From assembly GCF_006439395.2 (NCBI RefSeq), contig NZ_CP083950.1, positions 2,976,001 through 3,040,000 of the forward strand: 64,000 bases of DNA, read 5' to 3'. The position numbers were made by a program, and so were the translations under genes. The notes beneath the pieces are model-generated. The model was not told the DNA's origin. It did no database searches and was given only the letters and a program-made list of their open reading frames with translations. This stretch comes from Mesorhizobium sp. B4-1-4 (GTDB lineage Bacteria; Pseudomonadota; Alphaproteobacteria; Rhizobiales; Rhizobiaceae). Of this stretch, positions 37,167 to 45,855 are shown one piece after another; within the stretch, counting starts at the first letter, position 1; every line of letters begins with the position of its first letter.

Positions 37167-39410
37167 ATGGACGATCGGCTCGCACTTGGACTGCCCAACC
37201 ACGAGGAGCTCGACGCTCCGAAGAACCGTTTTAAGTTGCGTGATGCACGCTCGCGCGTCAATTCGGTCTCTGCCTTTCCATTCTTGATCGGTGCATTCGC
37301 GGCACTCCTGAAAAAGATATTCGAGAGCGACCAGAACGTCCCCGACAAAAACCCGGGCGGACATGCCGACCAGACCACCAAGGGCGACGATCACCCATCC
37401 GACGCCGAGGGCGATCCGGTCGTGACGCAGATACAGAAGATCGGCGATGTCGCGGACTATCTGCGAAGTCTCGCCGAACCCATAGGCGTCAATGTTAGCG
37501 ACCTCAATTTCGACGTCTGGCAGCCGCATCGGCCCTGGGGCGTGCAAGGGCTGCACCCGAACGTTCGCGCTGGCGTCGGCAACAGCATCCACGGTCCGGG
37601 CGGCCATGGTGCCCCGCCGCCACCCGTTGCCAGCAACGACAATGGTGGTGGGGGATCCTCACCTCCCGGTGGCGTTTTGCCGGGCCATGGCGGGAGCGAA
37701 ACCGGCGGCGGGTCGGGCCCGGGCGGCCAGCCGGGCGGCAGCGGGGGACAAGGAAATCAGCCCGGCCAAACCGACCCCGGCCAGGGTTCGCCAGGACCGA
37801 CTAAGTCAAATCGGCGGCCGGTCCTGACCGGTCCGGTCTTTCTTTCCGACGGCATGATGAACCTGTCGGTCATCATCACCATGGGCGAACTGCTGAACGG
37901 CGCCAGCGACCCGGATGGGGACAATTTGATCGTGCGCTCGCTGGAGGCCGATAGTGGTGAACTTCGCCGCATCGGACTGGAACGATGGCTCTATACGCCC
38001 GAGCACGACCAGATTGGAGCCGTCACGTTTCATTATCAAATCAGCGACGGCGTCGAGACCATCCAGCAGAGCGCTCACCTCGAAGTCACGGAGCCCGCCG
38101 GTGAATCCACGGCCGGCACCGAGGGTGACGATGTGCTGATAGGAACCCCTTACGATGATCTGATCGATGCCCGCGGCGGCAATGACGTCGTCTATGGGCG
38201 CGAAAGCAACGATACGATCCACGGCGGCGACGGCAACGACCGGCTCATCGGGGGCGACGGCAACGATGTCATCTGGGGCGGCCGCGGCAATGACGTCCTT
38301 TTTGGCGGTCATGGCGACGATTCCCTGTTCGGCGGCGAGGGCAACGACATTCTGTATGGCGATGCGGGCAACGATCTGCTTCTCGGCGGCGAGGGCCAGG
38401 ACCAGATCCATGGTGGCGATGGCAACGACGTCGCCGACGGCGGCACGGGCAGTGACGTGCTGGAAGGCGAAGACGGCGCCGATACGCTGGACGGCGGCGA
38501 TGGTAACGATGCTCTCGACGGCGGCGCTGGGGCCGACCTCCTGATTGGCGGCAGCGGTGACGATGCAATCGCCGGGGACGACGGCGCGGACTCTTTGCTG
38601 GGCGGCGACGGCGCCGACTCGCTCCATGGTGATGCGGGCGCCGATACGCTGGACGGCGGCGACGGCAACGATGTGCTCGACGGCGGGCAAGACGATGACA
38701 CGCTCATTGGTGGCGCCGGTGACGACACCATGAGCGGCGGCGACGGCAATGATCATCTGAGCGATGGCGCAGGTCTCGACCACATTGACGGCGGCGCGGG
38801 CGATGACGTCATTGTTCTTTGCAACGACGTCCGGATCGATATCGTGGATGGCGGCGCGGGCCAGGATACGCTCGATCTTTCCGCCAATGCCCACGACACC
38901 CTTGTGGACCTGCCGGACGGGCTCGTCTTCCTCGATGGCATCGAAGAGGCCCATATCTTTGAAATCGAGAGCATCGTGGGCGGCCATGGGCGAAACACGC
39001 TGGTGGCGAACGATGCCGTCAATGTCATGGTGGGCGGCGGCGGCAGTGACCTGTTCGTGTTCCAGTCGCTTCAATCCCTGGAAAACCAGGGCGGGCCGCG
39101 CGACCTGATAATGGATTTCCATGCCGGAGACCGCATCGATCTGTCGCGCATTTCCGAAGATCTCAATGACTTTGCAGGCCACAAACTGTTCTTTGCCGGC
39201 GCGGCCTCGGCGGCACCAGCCGATCTAGGGGCGGTGGTCTTCAAATTTCAAACGCTCGACATTGATCACGAAGTCACGCTCGTCTCCGGGAATCTCGACA
39301 GCGACCCGGACGATGAATTCTCATTGGCCCTGGACGGCCATCACGAACTGACGGCCCAGGACTTCATTCTTGAAGCAAAGCACGACGCCGCAATGCCTGG
39401 TCAGGCATAG
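37167..39410 (+). CDS. Second RTX protein, without a visible enzymatic domain
   Basis: 747 residues from the ATG at 37167, ten bases after the transporter stop; an upstream ATG at 37134 lies inside that gene. The ribosome site is weak, suggesting translational coupling. An unassigned N-terminus (to about 155) is followed by a glycine/proline-rich linker of about 70 residues (about 155-225), a cadherin-like domain (about 230-320) close to that in the peroxidase ([20 protein letters not shown] against the peroxidase's NTAMLITAATLLAGAS), about 20 RTX repeats (about 328-545) and a peptidase-M10-type C-terminal domain ([17 protein letters not shown]). No catalytic motif is visible. It could be a surface anchor, a partner or an inhibitor-like shield for the peroxidase, or a calcium-dependent adhesin. 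Secreted by the same T1SS by position. Confidence 0.88.
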   Translation: MDDRLALGLPNHEELDAPKNRFKLRDARSRVNSVSAFPFLIGAFAALLKKIFESDQNVPDKNPGGHADQTTKGDDHPSDAEGDPVVTQIQKIGDVADYLRSLAEPIGVNVSDLNFDVWQPHRPWGVQGLHPNVRAGVGNSIHGPGGHGAPPPPVASNDNGGGGSSPPGGVLPGHGGSETGGGSGPGGQPGGSGGQGNQPGQTDPGQGSPGPTKSNRRPVLTGPVFLSDGMMNLSVIITMGELLNGASDPDGDNLIVRSLEADSGELRRIGLERWLYTPEHDQIGAVTFHYQISDGVETIQQSAHLEVTEPAGESTAGTEGDDVLIGTPYDDLIDARGGNDVVYGRESNDTIHGGDGNDRLIGGDGNDVIWGGRGNDVLFGGHGDDSLFGGEGNDILYGDAGNDLLLGGEGQDQIHGGDGNDVADGGTGSDVLEGEDGADTLDGGDGNDALDGGAGADLLIGGSGDDAIAGDDGADSLLGGDGADSLHGDAGADTLDGGDGNDVLDGGQDDDTLIGGAGDDTMSGGDGNDHLSDGAGLDHIDGGAGDDVIVLCNDVRIDIVDGGAGQDTLDLSANAHDTLVDLPDGLVFLDGIEEAHIFEIESIVGGHGRNTLVANDAVNVMVGGGGSDLFVFQSLQSLENQGGPRDLIMDFHAGDRIDLSRISEDLNDFAGHKLFFAGAASAAPADLGAVVFKFQTLDIDHEVTLVSGNLDSDPDDEFSLALDGHHELTAQDFILEAKHDAAMPGQA
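38110..38800 (+). repeat. RTX calcium-binding repeat array of the second RTX protein
   Basis: About 20 near-continuous nonapeptide units ([50 protein letters not shown]). The DNA repeat is strong enough that the opposite strand also shows long open frames, which are not genes. Confidence 0.92.
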
Positions 39411-39438
39411 GCGACCGCGCAGACGATAGGAGTAAAGC

Positions 39439-40737
39439 GTGGACAAGAATCTTGAGAAGAAGACGCGTCGGCCACATTACACCATTCACTCCAGGGTGGC
39501 GGTTTCCGGCCTCCTGGCATTGGGTTTGGTTCTGGGCTGCGGAGGTTGGGCGGCCAATGCAAACCTGTCGGGTGCGATCATCGCACAGGGTAAAGTCACC
39601 TCGAAAAAGCAGTTGAAGATGATTCAACACCGCGACGGCGGCATCATCGGCGCGATCGAAGTCGCCAACGGCGATGCGGTGAAAGTCGGTGACGTTTTGA
39701 TCCGTCTCGACGAAACCCAGACCAGGGCGGAGCTGGGTGTGTTGAGTGGCCAGTTTCTGGAATTCCAGGGACGCTCCGCCCGCTTGCGCGCCGAGCGCGA
39801 CGATCTGGACCAGATCACGTTCGATTTTGCAGCCGATGTCGATCCGCACGCCATCGTGGATGGCGAGCAGCGGCTGTTTGCCAATAACCGGGCCACGCGT
39901 GTGGCTCAGAAGGCGCAACTGGCATCGCAGATCGAACAGTACGAGGAACAGATCAGAGGCCTGGAAGCGCAGAAGACGTCCAGCAAAAGCGAACGTGCCC
40001 TTGTGGCTGAAGATCTGGGCCGCCTGGCGCCCTTGTTGCGCAAGGGGCTCATCGAAGGCGACAAGACACGCACGCTGGAACGGGACCTGATCAAGATCGA
40101 CGGCCATATCGCCGAGGTCGAGTCCGACATAGCGCGGGCCAGGGGCCAGATCAGCGAGGTCAATCTCAAGATGATTGAACTGGACCAGCAGGTCAGGACC
40201 GATGCCCAGCGTGAATTGCGCGACGTCGAGGCCAAAGTCGCCGAGCTGGACGATCGTATCGTCGCCGCAAAGGATCGTCTCACGCGCATGGAGCTGCGGG
40301 CGCCGATTTCGGGAATCGTCAACGATCTCAAGGTTCACACGGTGGGCGGGGTGATTGCGCCCGGCGAAACCGTCATGTCAATCGTGCCTGGCGGTGACGA
40401 ACTTGTCATCGAGGCTCGGGTCGCACCGACCGATATAGACCAGGTATCAACGGGCCAGGATGTGAGGCTGCGCTTCTCGTCATTCAACCAGCGCACCACA
40501 CCCGAGATTGGCGGGCGCGTCAACGTTGTTGGAGCGGCTGCTAGTGTCGACGCGCAGACCGGCCAGGCCTATTACCTTTCAACAATCGCGATCGTCGATG
40601 ACAGTGGCCTCGAAGGCAAGCAACTGGTGCCAGGCATGCCGGTCGAGGTCTTCCTGCACACGAAGGAAAGGTCTGCACTTTCCTACCTGGTCAAGCCATT
40701 CACCGATCAGATGAAGCGGGCCATGAACGAAGAATGA
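39439..40737 (+). CDS. HlyD-family periplasmic adaptor of the type I secretion system
   Basis: 432 residues from a GTG with AGGAG six bases upstream. One membrane segment near residue 20-40 (VSGLLALGLVLGCGGWAANA) is followed by the barrel start GAIIAQGKVTSKKQLKMIQH, RDGGIIGAIEVANGD, a long alpha-helical coiled coil (about 100-290) and the C-terminal PISGIVNDLKVHTVGGVIAP and PGMPVEVFLHTKERSALSYL motifs. This is the PrtE/HlyD build that links the inner-membrane ATPase with the outer-membrane TolC channel. It closes the operon 35357-40737. No tolC-like gene is present, so an unlinked one must serve. Confidence 0.93.
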   Translation: MDKNLEKKTRRPHYTIHSRVAVSGLLALGLVLGCGGWAANANLSGAIIAQGKVTSKKQLKMIQHRDGGIIGAIEVANGDAVKVGDVLIRLDETQTRAELGVLSGQFLEFQGRSARLRAERDDLDQITFDFAADVDPHAIVDGEQRLFANNRATRVAQKAQLASQIEQYEEQIRGLEAQKTSSKSERALVAEDLGRLAPLLRKGLIEGDKTRTLERDLIKIDGHIAEVESDIARARGQISEVNLKMIELDQQVRTDAQRELRDVEAKVAELDDRIVAAKDRLTRMELRAPISGIVNDLKVHTVGGVIAPGETVMSIVPGGDELVIEARVAPTDIDQVSTGQDVRLRFSSFNQRTTPEIGGRVNVVGAAASVDAQTGQAYYLSTIAIVDDSGLEGKQLVPGMPVEVFLHTKERSALSYLVKPFTDQMKRAMNEE

Positions 40738-40808
40738 TCGAATAGCGTTCCGTCGTCGTTGATTGCGGGGGGCGACGGGGTGATCGGGGTGAGCATGCGC
40801 GCCCTGAT

Positions 40809-40851
40809 AGCTGCCAACGCCTTTCCCCCCACCCGCCAGGCGTTGGCAGCT
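40809..40851. terminator. Perfect 14-bp inverted repeat, bidirectional terminator candidate
   Basis: Arms AGCTGCCAACGCCT (40809-40822) and AGGCGTTGGCAGCT (40838-40851) pair perfectly around a 15-base loop. It lies between the convergent HlyD gene and the membrane protein gene. No long T run, but the position between convergent genes and the strength of the stem fit a terminator. Confidence 0.65.
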
Positions 40852-41020
40852 GCCTGTTTGCTTCCTTCCTCTGCTCTCGGGGGATGAGCCTGGAAATTCC
40901 GACAGGCCGACACCCGCCAGCCCGCGAGGCGCGTCATGGTGCCTGGCCACGACATGGTTCAGCCCCAAGGTGCAATTCAATGGCCGTCAACGGTGCGGTC
41001 CGCTACCAACCTCGGCGGCG

Positions 41021-41437
41021 TCATTCCGATGCCTTGCGCCATTTGATTTCATTATCCAGAAGCCCCCTTATTTCCTCAGTCTCTTTTCGAGCGGCTTCCA
41101 GTCGTTGATACATTTTGTCGACCTTGCCCCGCTCACGATATAAGGCCGACGCCAACAATCCGAAGCCCAACATTACCAGGACGATCAACCCGCCTCTCAA
41201 AGGCTGCGTAGGGACGAGACCGCACAGTGCAACGGCATTCGCGCTGAAGCAGAGGGAAACGATCATGATGGCGATACTTCTTCCAAGCACCGCACAAAGA
41301 ATCGACATCAGCAGTAGAACCAGGGCAAACGCCGGCGACAGGGCTACGCCGGTCATGATCGAACCGAGCCACCATGAGAGCACCGGGGGAACCGTTTGGT
41401 GGAACCAATCTTGCAAGGACCCAAGGGCCTCGGTCAT
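41021..41437 (-). CDS. Small membrane protein with C-terminal coiled coil, function unknown
   Basis: 138 residues. Three likely membrane segments (SPAFALVLLLMSILCAVLG, IAIMIVSLCFSANAVALCGL, GGLIVLVMLGFGLLASALY) are followed by a charged helix of about 40 residues (RERGKVDKMYQRLEAARKET) that looks like a coiled coil. I do not recognise the family. An open frame upstream ends with a four-base ATGA overlap at this start but does not itself look like a known protein. It lies downstream of the YcaO gene on the same strand with a gap of 530 bases. Confidence 0.6.
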   Translation of the reverse strand: MTEALGSLQDWFHQTVPPVLSWWLGSIMTGVALSPAFALVLLLMSILCAVLGRSIAIMIVSLCFSANAVALCGLVPTQPLRGGLIVLVMLGFGLLASALYRERGKVDKMYQRLEAARKETEEIRGLLDNEIKWRKASE

Positions 41438-41968
41438 GCGGCGGCCTTTTGCAATTGTCTTATAATGATTGGTAACCTGCCGTACCCGGCTTGAAAAGGC
41501 TTGTGAACACGAGGAGGCATGGGCCCGGCTCTATGCGTCGCAACGGTCGCAATGGATCCGTCTCTGAACTCTCCGAAGTTGCGCGCTATGCCATATTCCC
41601 TATTGCACAGGCCGGGAACTCGGATGGACTGCTCCAGGGAGCTAGCCAGCCTGCGCGGCCACGCCGCCTCCAGGTTTCGGAATTCTGACAAAGCCAAGCA
41701 GGAATAATGTCGCGCTATATCAGCGGTTCCGCGACGAACGATCAGCCATGCCGGCAGGTCCTTCCGACAGGAACCGCTCAACCCAGCGCACTACAACCTT
41801 CGCCATCACGCCATGGATCCGCGCCACATCGGCTTTGGAGGCGGCCTTCAACAACGGCCAGCGCACCATCTCCTCTCGACGCAACAGCGTCGAATGGGCT
41901 GAAGCGGCAGAGCATGACCCCGGTGTTCGGTCCCAATTTGGAACTCCGCAGCAGCCTTGGGTTCGACG
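41438..41968. other. Gap downstream of the YcaO gene, possible small ORFs
   Basis: No clear gene. A plus-strand frame at 41707-41997 (96 residues, rich in Ser, Thr and Pro) has an AGGA sequence close to its ATG, and a minus-strand frame at 41434-41781 (TTG start) overlaps the membrane protein start. Either could be a small gene or chance; neither matches a family I know. Confidence 0.35.
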
Positions 41969-43240
41969 CTAAAATGGGAAAGGGTCTCGGCATATGAGAT
42001 TTGAGCTCGCAGGCCTGAGGCCAAGAGTGCCTGGAACAGAATAGAGCCTGCCCGGGCCAAACCTTGGTTTGGTCGAACGTAAGCCTGGAGCGAAAATGCG
42101 GACAAGGGACCGCTGCTCATCCTGCATCAAGATGACGGCGAATATCTCCAGGTTTCGCTCTTGGCAGAGTTTGACGCATGAGGCGTAGTCAAGTGTCGAT
42201 TCATCCGTGCAAGCCGGCCCGCTATTCCCACCCTGCAGAAATGGACATAGCCCAAGATCTGTTTCTTGATGCCAGCGATAAAGTTGCCGCGCGCCGGGCG
42301 TAAAGCGAATCGTTCCCTGTTGCCGCGCCTGTTGTGAGAGCAGAGCGAGGTTCGCTTCGCATTGAGCAAGCTCGCCGACCGCCCTTATGGCAGCCTCTGA
42401 CCACGATGCGCCTGCCGCAAACCCCATCGCCGGAAACCGGCCGGAACTGTCGCTGGAGATTGCCGCAACTGTTGGCACCGCCAAATCCAACGTAAGTCGT
42501 AGAAGCCGCAATTCGCGGCCTCGATGCCGAAGCCAATCCTCGTACGAAGATACGGTGTCGCTTGCCATCGACTTCGGATCGATTCGAGGCAGAACAAGCC
42601 GATTGTACCACCAGATGGAGGTCGCATCTCGCTCTATCAGCTCGAGAAGTGCGCTCATCGCAGCACCCTCAACGCTGATGCCCAGCGCAAGTCCGTTCGA
42701 GTCGGCAGCCGGCAGAGATGATCCCTCGCAGGGATCATATCCGAGGAAACACAGTCTCGCGGGCACCCAAGCTTGCTCCGTACCGAGCTTGTCGTCACTC
42801 AGGATCCAGTCTTCAGGCGCGGATCTATCCCAGCGGGTCGGAACCATGTTGCGGAGTGCGGGTTGTCGGTTCCCGCCCTCTCTCCGGTCATATTGCTCTT
42901 CGCTGAAAAGAAGGATGCCGGGCGGCTCGACGACCCGCCCATAAATCGCATTGGCGCAAGACCGGAGAATTCGCCTCTCGGGAATGATCTGGGCGAAGTA
43001 GGTCTCGTCCGCCTCATAAAGGCAGCCCTGCAGCGCCTGCTCGGCTGTCGTGCCCCAACCAGACACGAAGTAAGTGCTCTCATCCCCATCTCGGGCGGCG
43101 CGAACGCGGCCGGCCGCCACAGTGAGAGGACAGCCGAGCAACGGGTCCGAGATTACCACCGGGCCATAAAGAAGACTCGACCCCACGCAGCCCTCGAATG
43201 TGCGGATCTTCGCATTGCGAGCGCTTCTGAACGGATTCAC
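41969..43240 (-). CDS. YcaO-family ATP-dependent cyclodehydratase/thioamidase, stand-alone
   Basis: 423 residues. The YcaO ATP-binding core is visible: SNGLALG (181-187), then E191 and LLELIERDA (E200, E203), the spaced glutamates that bind Mg-ATP, followed by GFAAGASWSEAAIRAVGELA and the C-terminal block IFAPGLRSTKPRFGPGRLY and DPFPF. YcaO enzymes activate peptide backbone amides with ATP to form azolines, thioamides or amidines in ribosomally made peptides, or act on ribosomal protein S12. No TfuA, no E1-like partner, no dehydrogenase and no transporter lies next to it. A NHLP-leader-like protein and a subtilisin lie within 5 kb. It is divergent from the cyclase gene with 68 bases between the two starts. 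Substrate unknown. Confidence 0.85.
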   Translation of the reverse strand: MNPFRSARNAKIRTFEGCVGSSLLYGPVVISDPLLGCPLTVAAGRVRAARDGDESTYFVSGWGTTAEQALQGCLYEADETYFAQIIPERRILRSCANAIYGRVVEPPGILLFSEEQYDRREGGNRQPALRNMVPTRWDRSAPEDWILSDDKLGTEQAWVPARLCFLGYDPCEGSSLPAADSNGLALGISVEGAAMSALLELIERDATSIWWYNRLVLPRIDPKSMASDTVSSYEDWLRHRGRELRLLRLTLDLAVPTVAAISSDSSGRFPAMGFAAGASWSEAAIRAVGELAQCEANLALLSQQARQQGTIRFTPGARQLYRWHQETDLGLCPFLQGGNSGPACTDESTLDYASCVKLCQERNLEIFAVILMQDEQRSLVRIFAPGLRSTKPRFGPGRLYSVPGTLGLRPASSNLICRDPFPF

Positions 43241-43308
43241 TCTGTCGCACGTCCGAAGCTCTCATGTGGCAGTTTACACGCTGCCATGCGCGATAGCATC
43301 CTGCAAAT

Positions 43309-45099
43309 GTGCTAAAGTACGTTCGGACGTCCGACCCGAGGTATGGATTGACCCCAAAGCATGAATTGACCGCAAACAACGGCACCCTGAAGCGGCGCCT
43401 GACCGCGATCGTGGTCGCCGACGTGGTCGGCTATTCGCAACAGATGGCGGAAGACGAGGAAGGCACGTTTACCCGCGTCCGGGCGCTGATGCACGACGAG
43501 GTCCCAGGCTACCTTCATCGGCATGACGGCCGCGTTGTAAAGAACACCGGCGACGGTGTCGTAGCGGAGTTCCCCAGCGCCATCGAAGCGGTCCGGTGTG
43601 GCGTGGCTATTCAAGCCCATCTCGCAAACCCCGAGCGATCGTCGCCCGGTCTGTTGCTTCGAATGGGCATAAATTTCGGCGATATTATCGTCGACGGCGA
43701 CGGAGACGTGTTCGGCGACGGTGTGAACGTGGCTGCACGCCTTGAACAGATCGCAGCACCCGGAGGCATTTGCCTTTCGGCAAAAGTGCATGAGGAGGTC
43801 CGCGGAGGGCTGCAATTGCCCTTCGAATATTGCGGCGAGTTTCAGCTCAAGAACATTCCCCGACCCGTGGCAGTCTACTCGCTTATTCACCGACCCGAAG
43901 GCCCCTCTCCGAGGATCGGCGCCGAGACTTCTGGCTCGAACACGCCATCGATCCTGGTCCGCCCATTTGTCAGCACCGGCGGCGTGGAACCCTATTTCAG
44001 CGAAGGATTCACAGAAGACGTCATCACCGAGCTGACGCGGTTCACGCAGCTCTCCGTCGCGTCATATCATACCTCGTTGCGGCTCAAGGATGTGGAACTG
44101 CCGAAGCTGGTCTCGGATATCGGGCTCGATTTCGAGCTTTCGGGGCGAATCCGGAGGATGGGGAAGCGTATCCGCCTTTCGTGCGAACTGGTTGACGCGA
44201 CGTCCGGCGGTGACGTTTGGGCCGAGTATTATGACAGCGACGATCAGGACATATTCGATGTGCAGGACGAACTGGTCCGCAAGATCGTGGGCACGGTTAT
44301 CGGGCGCCTCAAGGCAGCGGGTGCGGAGAAGGCGCGGCGCAAGCCGCCGGCCAACCTGGCGGCCTATGAGTGCGTGCTGCGCGGCAATGCCTTGCCGCTA
44401 GGCGACCTCGCGTCTGAAGCGGAAGCCAGGCAATGGTATCAGCGCGCCATCGACCTCGATCCGACCTATGGGCGCGCTTACGCCAAGCTGGCTCACTACA
44501 AGCAGCTGGAATGGTTTCGCGACATGGGATCTTCCGATGCCCTGCTCGACGAGGCGCATGCAATTGCCAAGAAGGCGGTGGCGCTCTCCGCCAACGATCC
44601 GGTTTGCCTCAACATTCTCGGCTGGGTGCTGCTGCACCTGCGAGACTTCGACGTCGCCGCGCAACTCTATGCACGGGCCCTCTCCCTCAATCCGAACGAT
44701 CCCGAGCAGGTTTCTTATCTCGGCACCCTCTATACATTTGGCGGCGAACCGGATCGCGCCATGCAATGGTTCGAGCGGGCGCAGGTGCTCGATCCCCTCT
44801 ATGAACCATCCTGGTATTGGCCGTTTCGCGGCATCGTCCACTTCATTGCGGGCCGGCCCGAGCCGGCATTGGTCGCTTTGAGCCGTTCGTCGACAATGCC
44901 GACATGGGTTAGCGCCTACATGGCCGCTTCGAGCTCGGCGCTTGGCCGGGACAGCGACGCGAAGTTGTATGCGGCTCGCGTGTTGGCGGGTACGCCCAGC
45001 TTTTCTTGCAGTCGATTCGTGGCCAAGGAGCCCTATCGCCTGGAGGAGGATCGGGCCACGCTGTTCAAGGCGCTGCTCGCCGCAGGGCTGCCGAACTGA
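43309..45099 (+). CDS. Class III adenylate/guanylate cyclase with TolB-like and TPR domains
   Basis: 596 residues if the GTG at 43309 is used; the start is uncertain because no good ribosome site is seen and the cyclase fold begins near residue 29. The catalytic domain has both metal aspartates (TAIVVADVVGYSQQM with D38, NTGDGVVAEF with D82) and DVFGDGVNVAARLEQIA. A TolB-like/FlgO region (about 215-330: ILVRPFVSTGGVEPYFSEGF) and several TPR units (about 350-520: YQRAIDLDPTYGRAYAKLAH, ARALSLNPNDPEQVSYLGTL) follow. There is no membrane segment. Rhizobia carry many such cyclases with unknown inputs. Its cAMP could act on the MloK1-like channel in the same window, though they are not linked. Confidence 0.88.
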   Translation: MLKYVRTSDPRYGLTPKHELTANNGTLKRRLTAIVVADVVGYSQQMAEDEEGTFTRVRALMHDEVPGYLHRHDGRVVKNTGDGVVAEFPSAIEAVRCGVAIQAHLANPERSSPGLLLRMGINFGDIIVDGDGDVFGDGVNVAARLEQIAAPGGICLSAKVHEEVRGGLQLPFEYCGEFQLKNIPRPVAVYSLIHRPEGPSPRIGAETSGSNTPSILVRPFVSTGGVEPYFSEGFTEDVITELTRFTQLSVASYHTSLRLKDVELPKLVSDIGLDFELSGRIRRMGKRIRLSCELVDATSGGDVWAEYYDSDDQDIFDVQDELVRKIVGTVIGRLKAAGAEKARRKPPANLAAYECVLRGNALPLGDLASEAEARQWYQRAIDLDPTYGRAYAKLAHYKQLEWFRDMGSSDALLDEAHAIAKKAVALSANDPVCLNILGWVLLHLRDFDVAAQLYARALSLNPNDPEQVSYLGTLYTFGGEPDRAMQWFERAQVLDPLYEPSWYWPFRGIVHFIAGRPEPALVALSRSSTMPTWVSAYMAASSSALGRDSDAKLYAARVLAGTPSFSCSRFVAKEPYRLEEDRATLFKALLAAGLPN

Positions 45100-45111
45100 T
45101 ATTGAAGTCTG

Positions 45112-45699
45112 CTATCGGCAGCCGAAAAGGACCGCGGACGCAAGCTCCTCATGATAGTGCCGACCCTGTGCGTTGTTGTGGTACGTCCCGAGGTAATCTA
45201 TCAGGTCCTCGCGCGTGACAACGCCTTCCGGCAGGGCTGGCAGGACCACAGTCAGCTCCGTTGGGGCATCGCACGCCAGGTTCACTTTCGCGTCGACGAT
45301 CTGCTCCAGCACAATCTTAAGTTCGTTGCGAAAAGTGGCGTCTTTCAAGTCTTTTACTTTCGACACCACGCCATTCACCAAACTTTTTCCTTCGTAATTG
45401 ATATCGACACCATCAAGATCAACTACACGAAAGGTTTTACCCGAAGTTCCCGTGGTGATCGGTCCTACCCTCACACTTCGAACGCCGCCAGTCTTGTCTT
45501 CAGTGCGCAGAGCTATGACTTCATTGAGCATGAATGCGTTCGCCACGTTCACGGTTATACTCAAAGGACTGGTCGAACCTACTGCTGATATAGTCGCCGT
45601 GAACGCGGGCGGCAAAGCCTTCAGCCAGGCCCCCACGAGCGCCGCGCCAATCTCCTGAGCCTGTCGGCCCTGCTTGAGTTTCACCTTGGGCACAAGCAT
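45112..45699 (-). CDS. Unknown protein whose C-terminal part resembles a NHLP-type RiPP leader
   Basis: 195 residues from an ATG with a GGGGAG ribosome site, convergent with the cyclase gene (12 bases apart). I do not recognise the family. Residues 1-110 are mixed beta-like sequence. Residues about 117-170 (DLKDATFRNELKIVLEQI, VNLACDAPTELTVVLPALPE) follow the pattern of nitrile-hydratase-type leader peptides, in which an FRxxL helix is followed by a strand ending in VVLPxxP. The last 25 residues (TYHNNAQGRHYHEELASAV and then LFGCR) include one cysteine. Since a YcaO gene lies 1.9 kb away, a role as modified peptide or leader-binding protein can be imagined, but the leader-like part is at the C-terminal end, which is unusual. 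Confidence 0.6.
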   Translation of the reverse strand: MLVPKVKLKQGRQAQEIGAALVGAWLKALPPAFTATISAVGSTSPLSITVNVANAFMLNEVIALRTEDKTGGVRSVRVGPITTGTSGKTFRVVDLDGVDINYEGKSLVNGVVSKVKDLKDATFRNELKIVLEQIVDAKVNLACDAPTELTVVLPALPEGVVTREDLIDYLGTYHNNAQGRHYHEELASAVLFGCR

Positions 45700-45855
45700 T
45701 ACTCCCCGCGCTTGAGGCGTGCGAGAACAACCTAGGCTGCTTTTTCTTCGGCTGCAAGAAGAGGCTCAACGGTTTGCCTCCAATGCTTTGCCGTGGACAG
45801 ACAGAGCTATTGGGAGCATGCTGCCCGTCAGTCGACCAGCAGACGGTAGGGATCC

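Noticed and set aside
38100..38850. Long open frames on the minus strand across the RTX arrays (also across 30.2-31.3 kb and 34.2-34.9 kb)
   Set aside because: They are shadows of the repetitive GC-rich RTX coding sequence; their low-complexity Ser/Pro/Ala translations match no family.
41434..41781. 115-residue minus-strand frame ending in an ATGA overlap with the small membrane protein
   Set aside because: The overlap is suggestive, but the start is a TTG without a ribosome site and the sequence shows no domain; left as unsupported.
41707..41997. 96-residue Ser/Thr/Pro-rich plus-strand frame as YcaO substrate
   Set aside because: AGGA sits only three bases from the ATG and the 3' end runs antisense into the YcaO gene; not enough to call a precursor.
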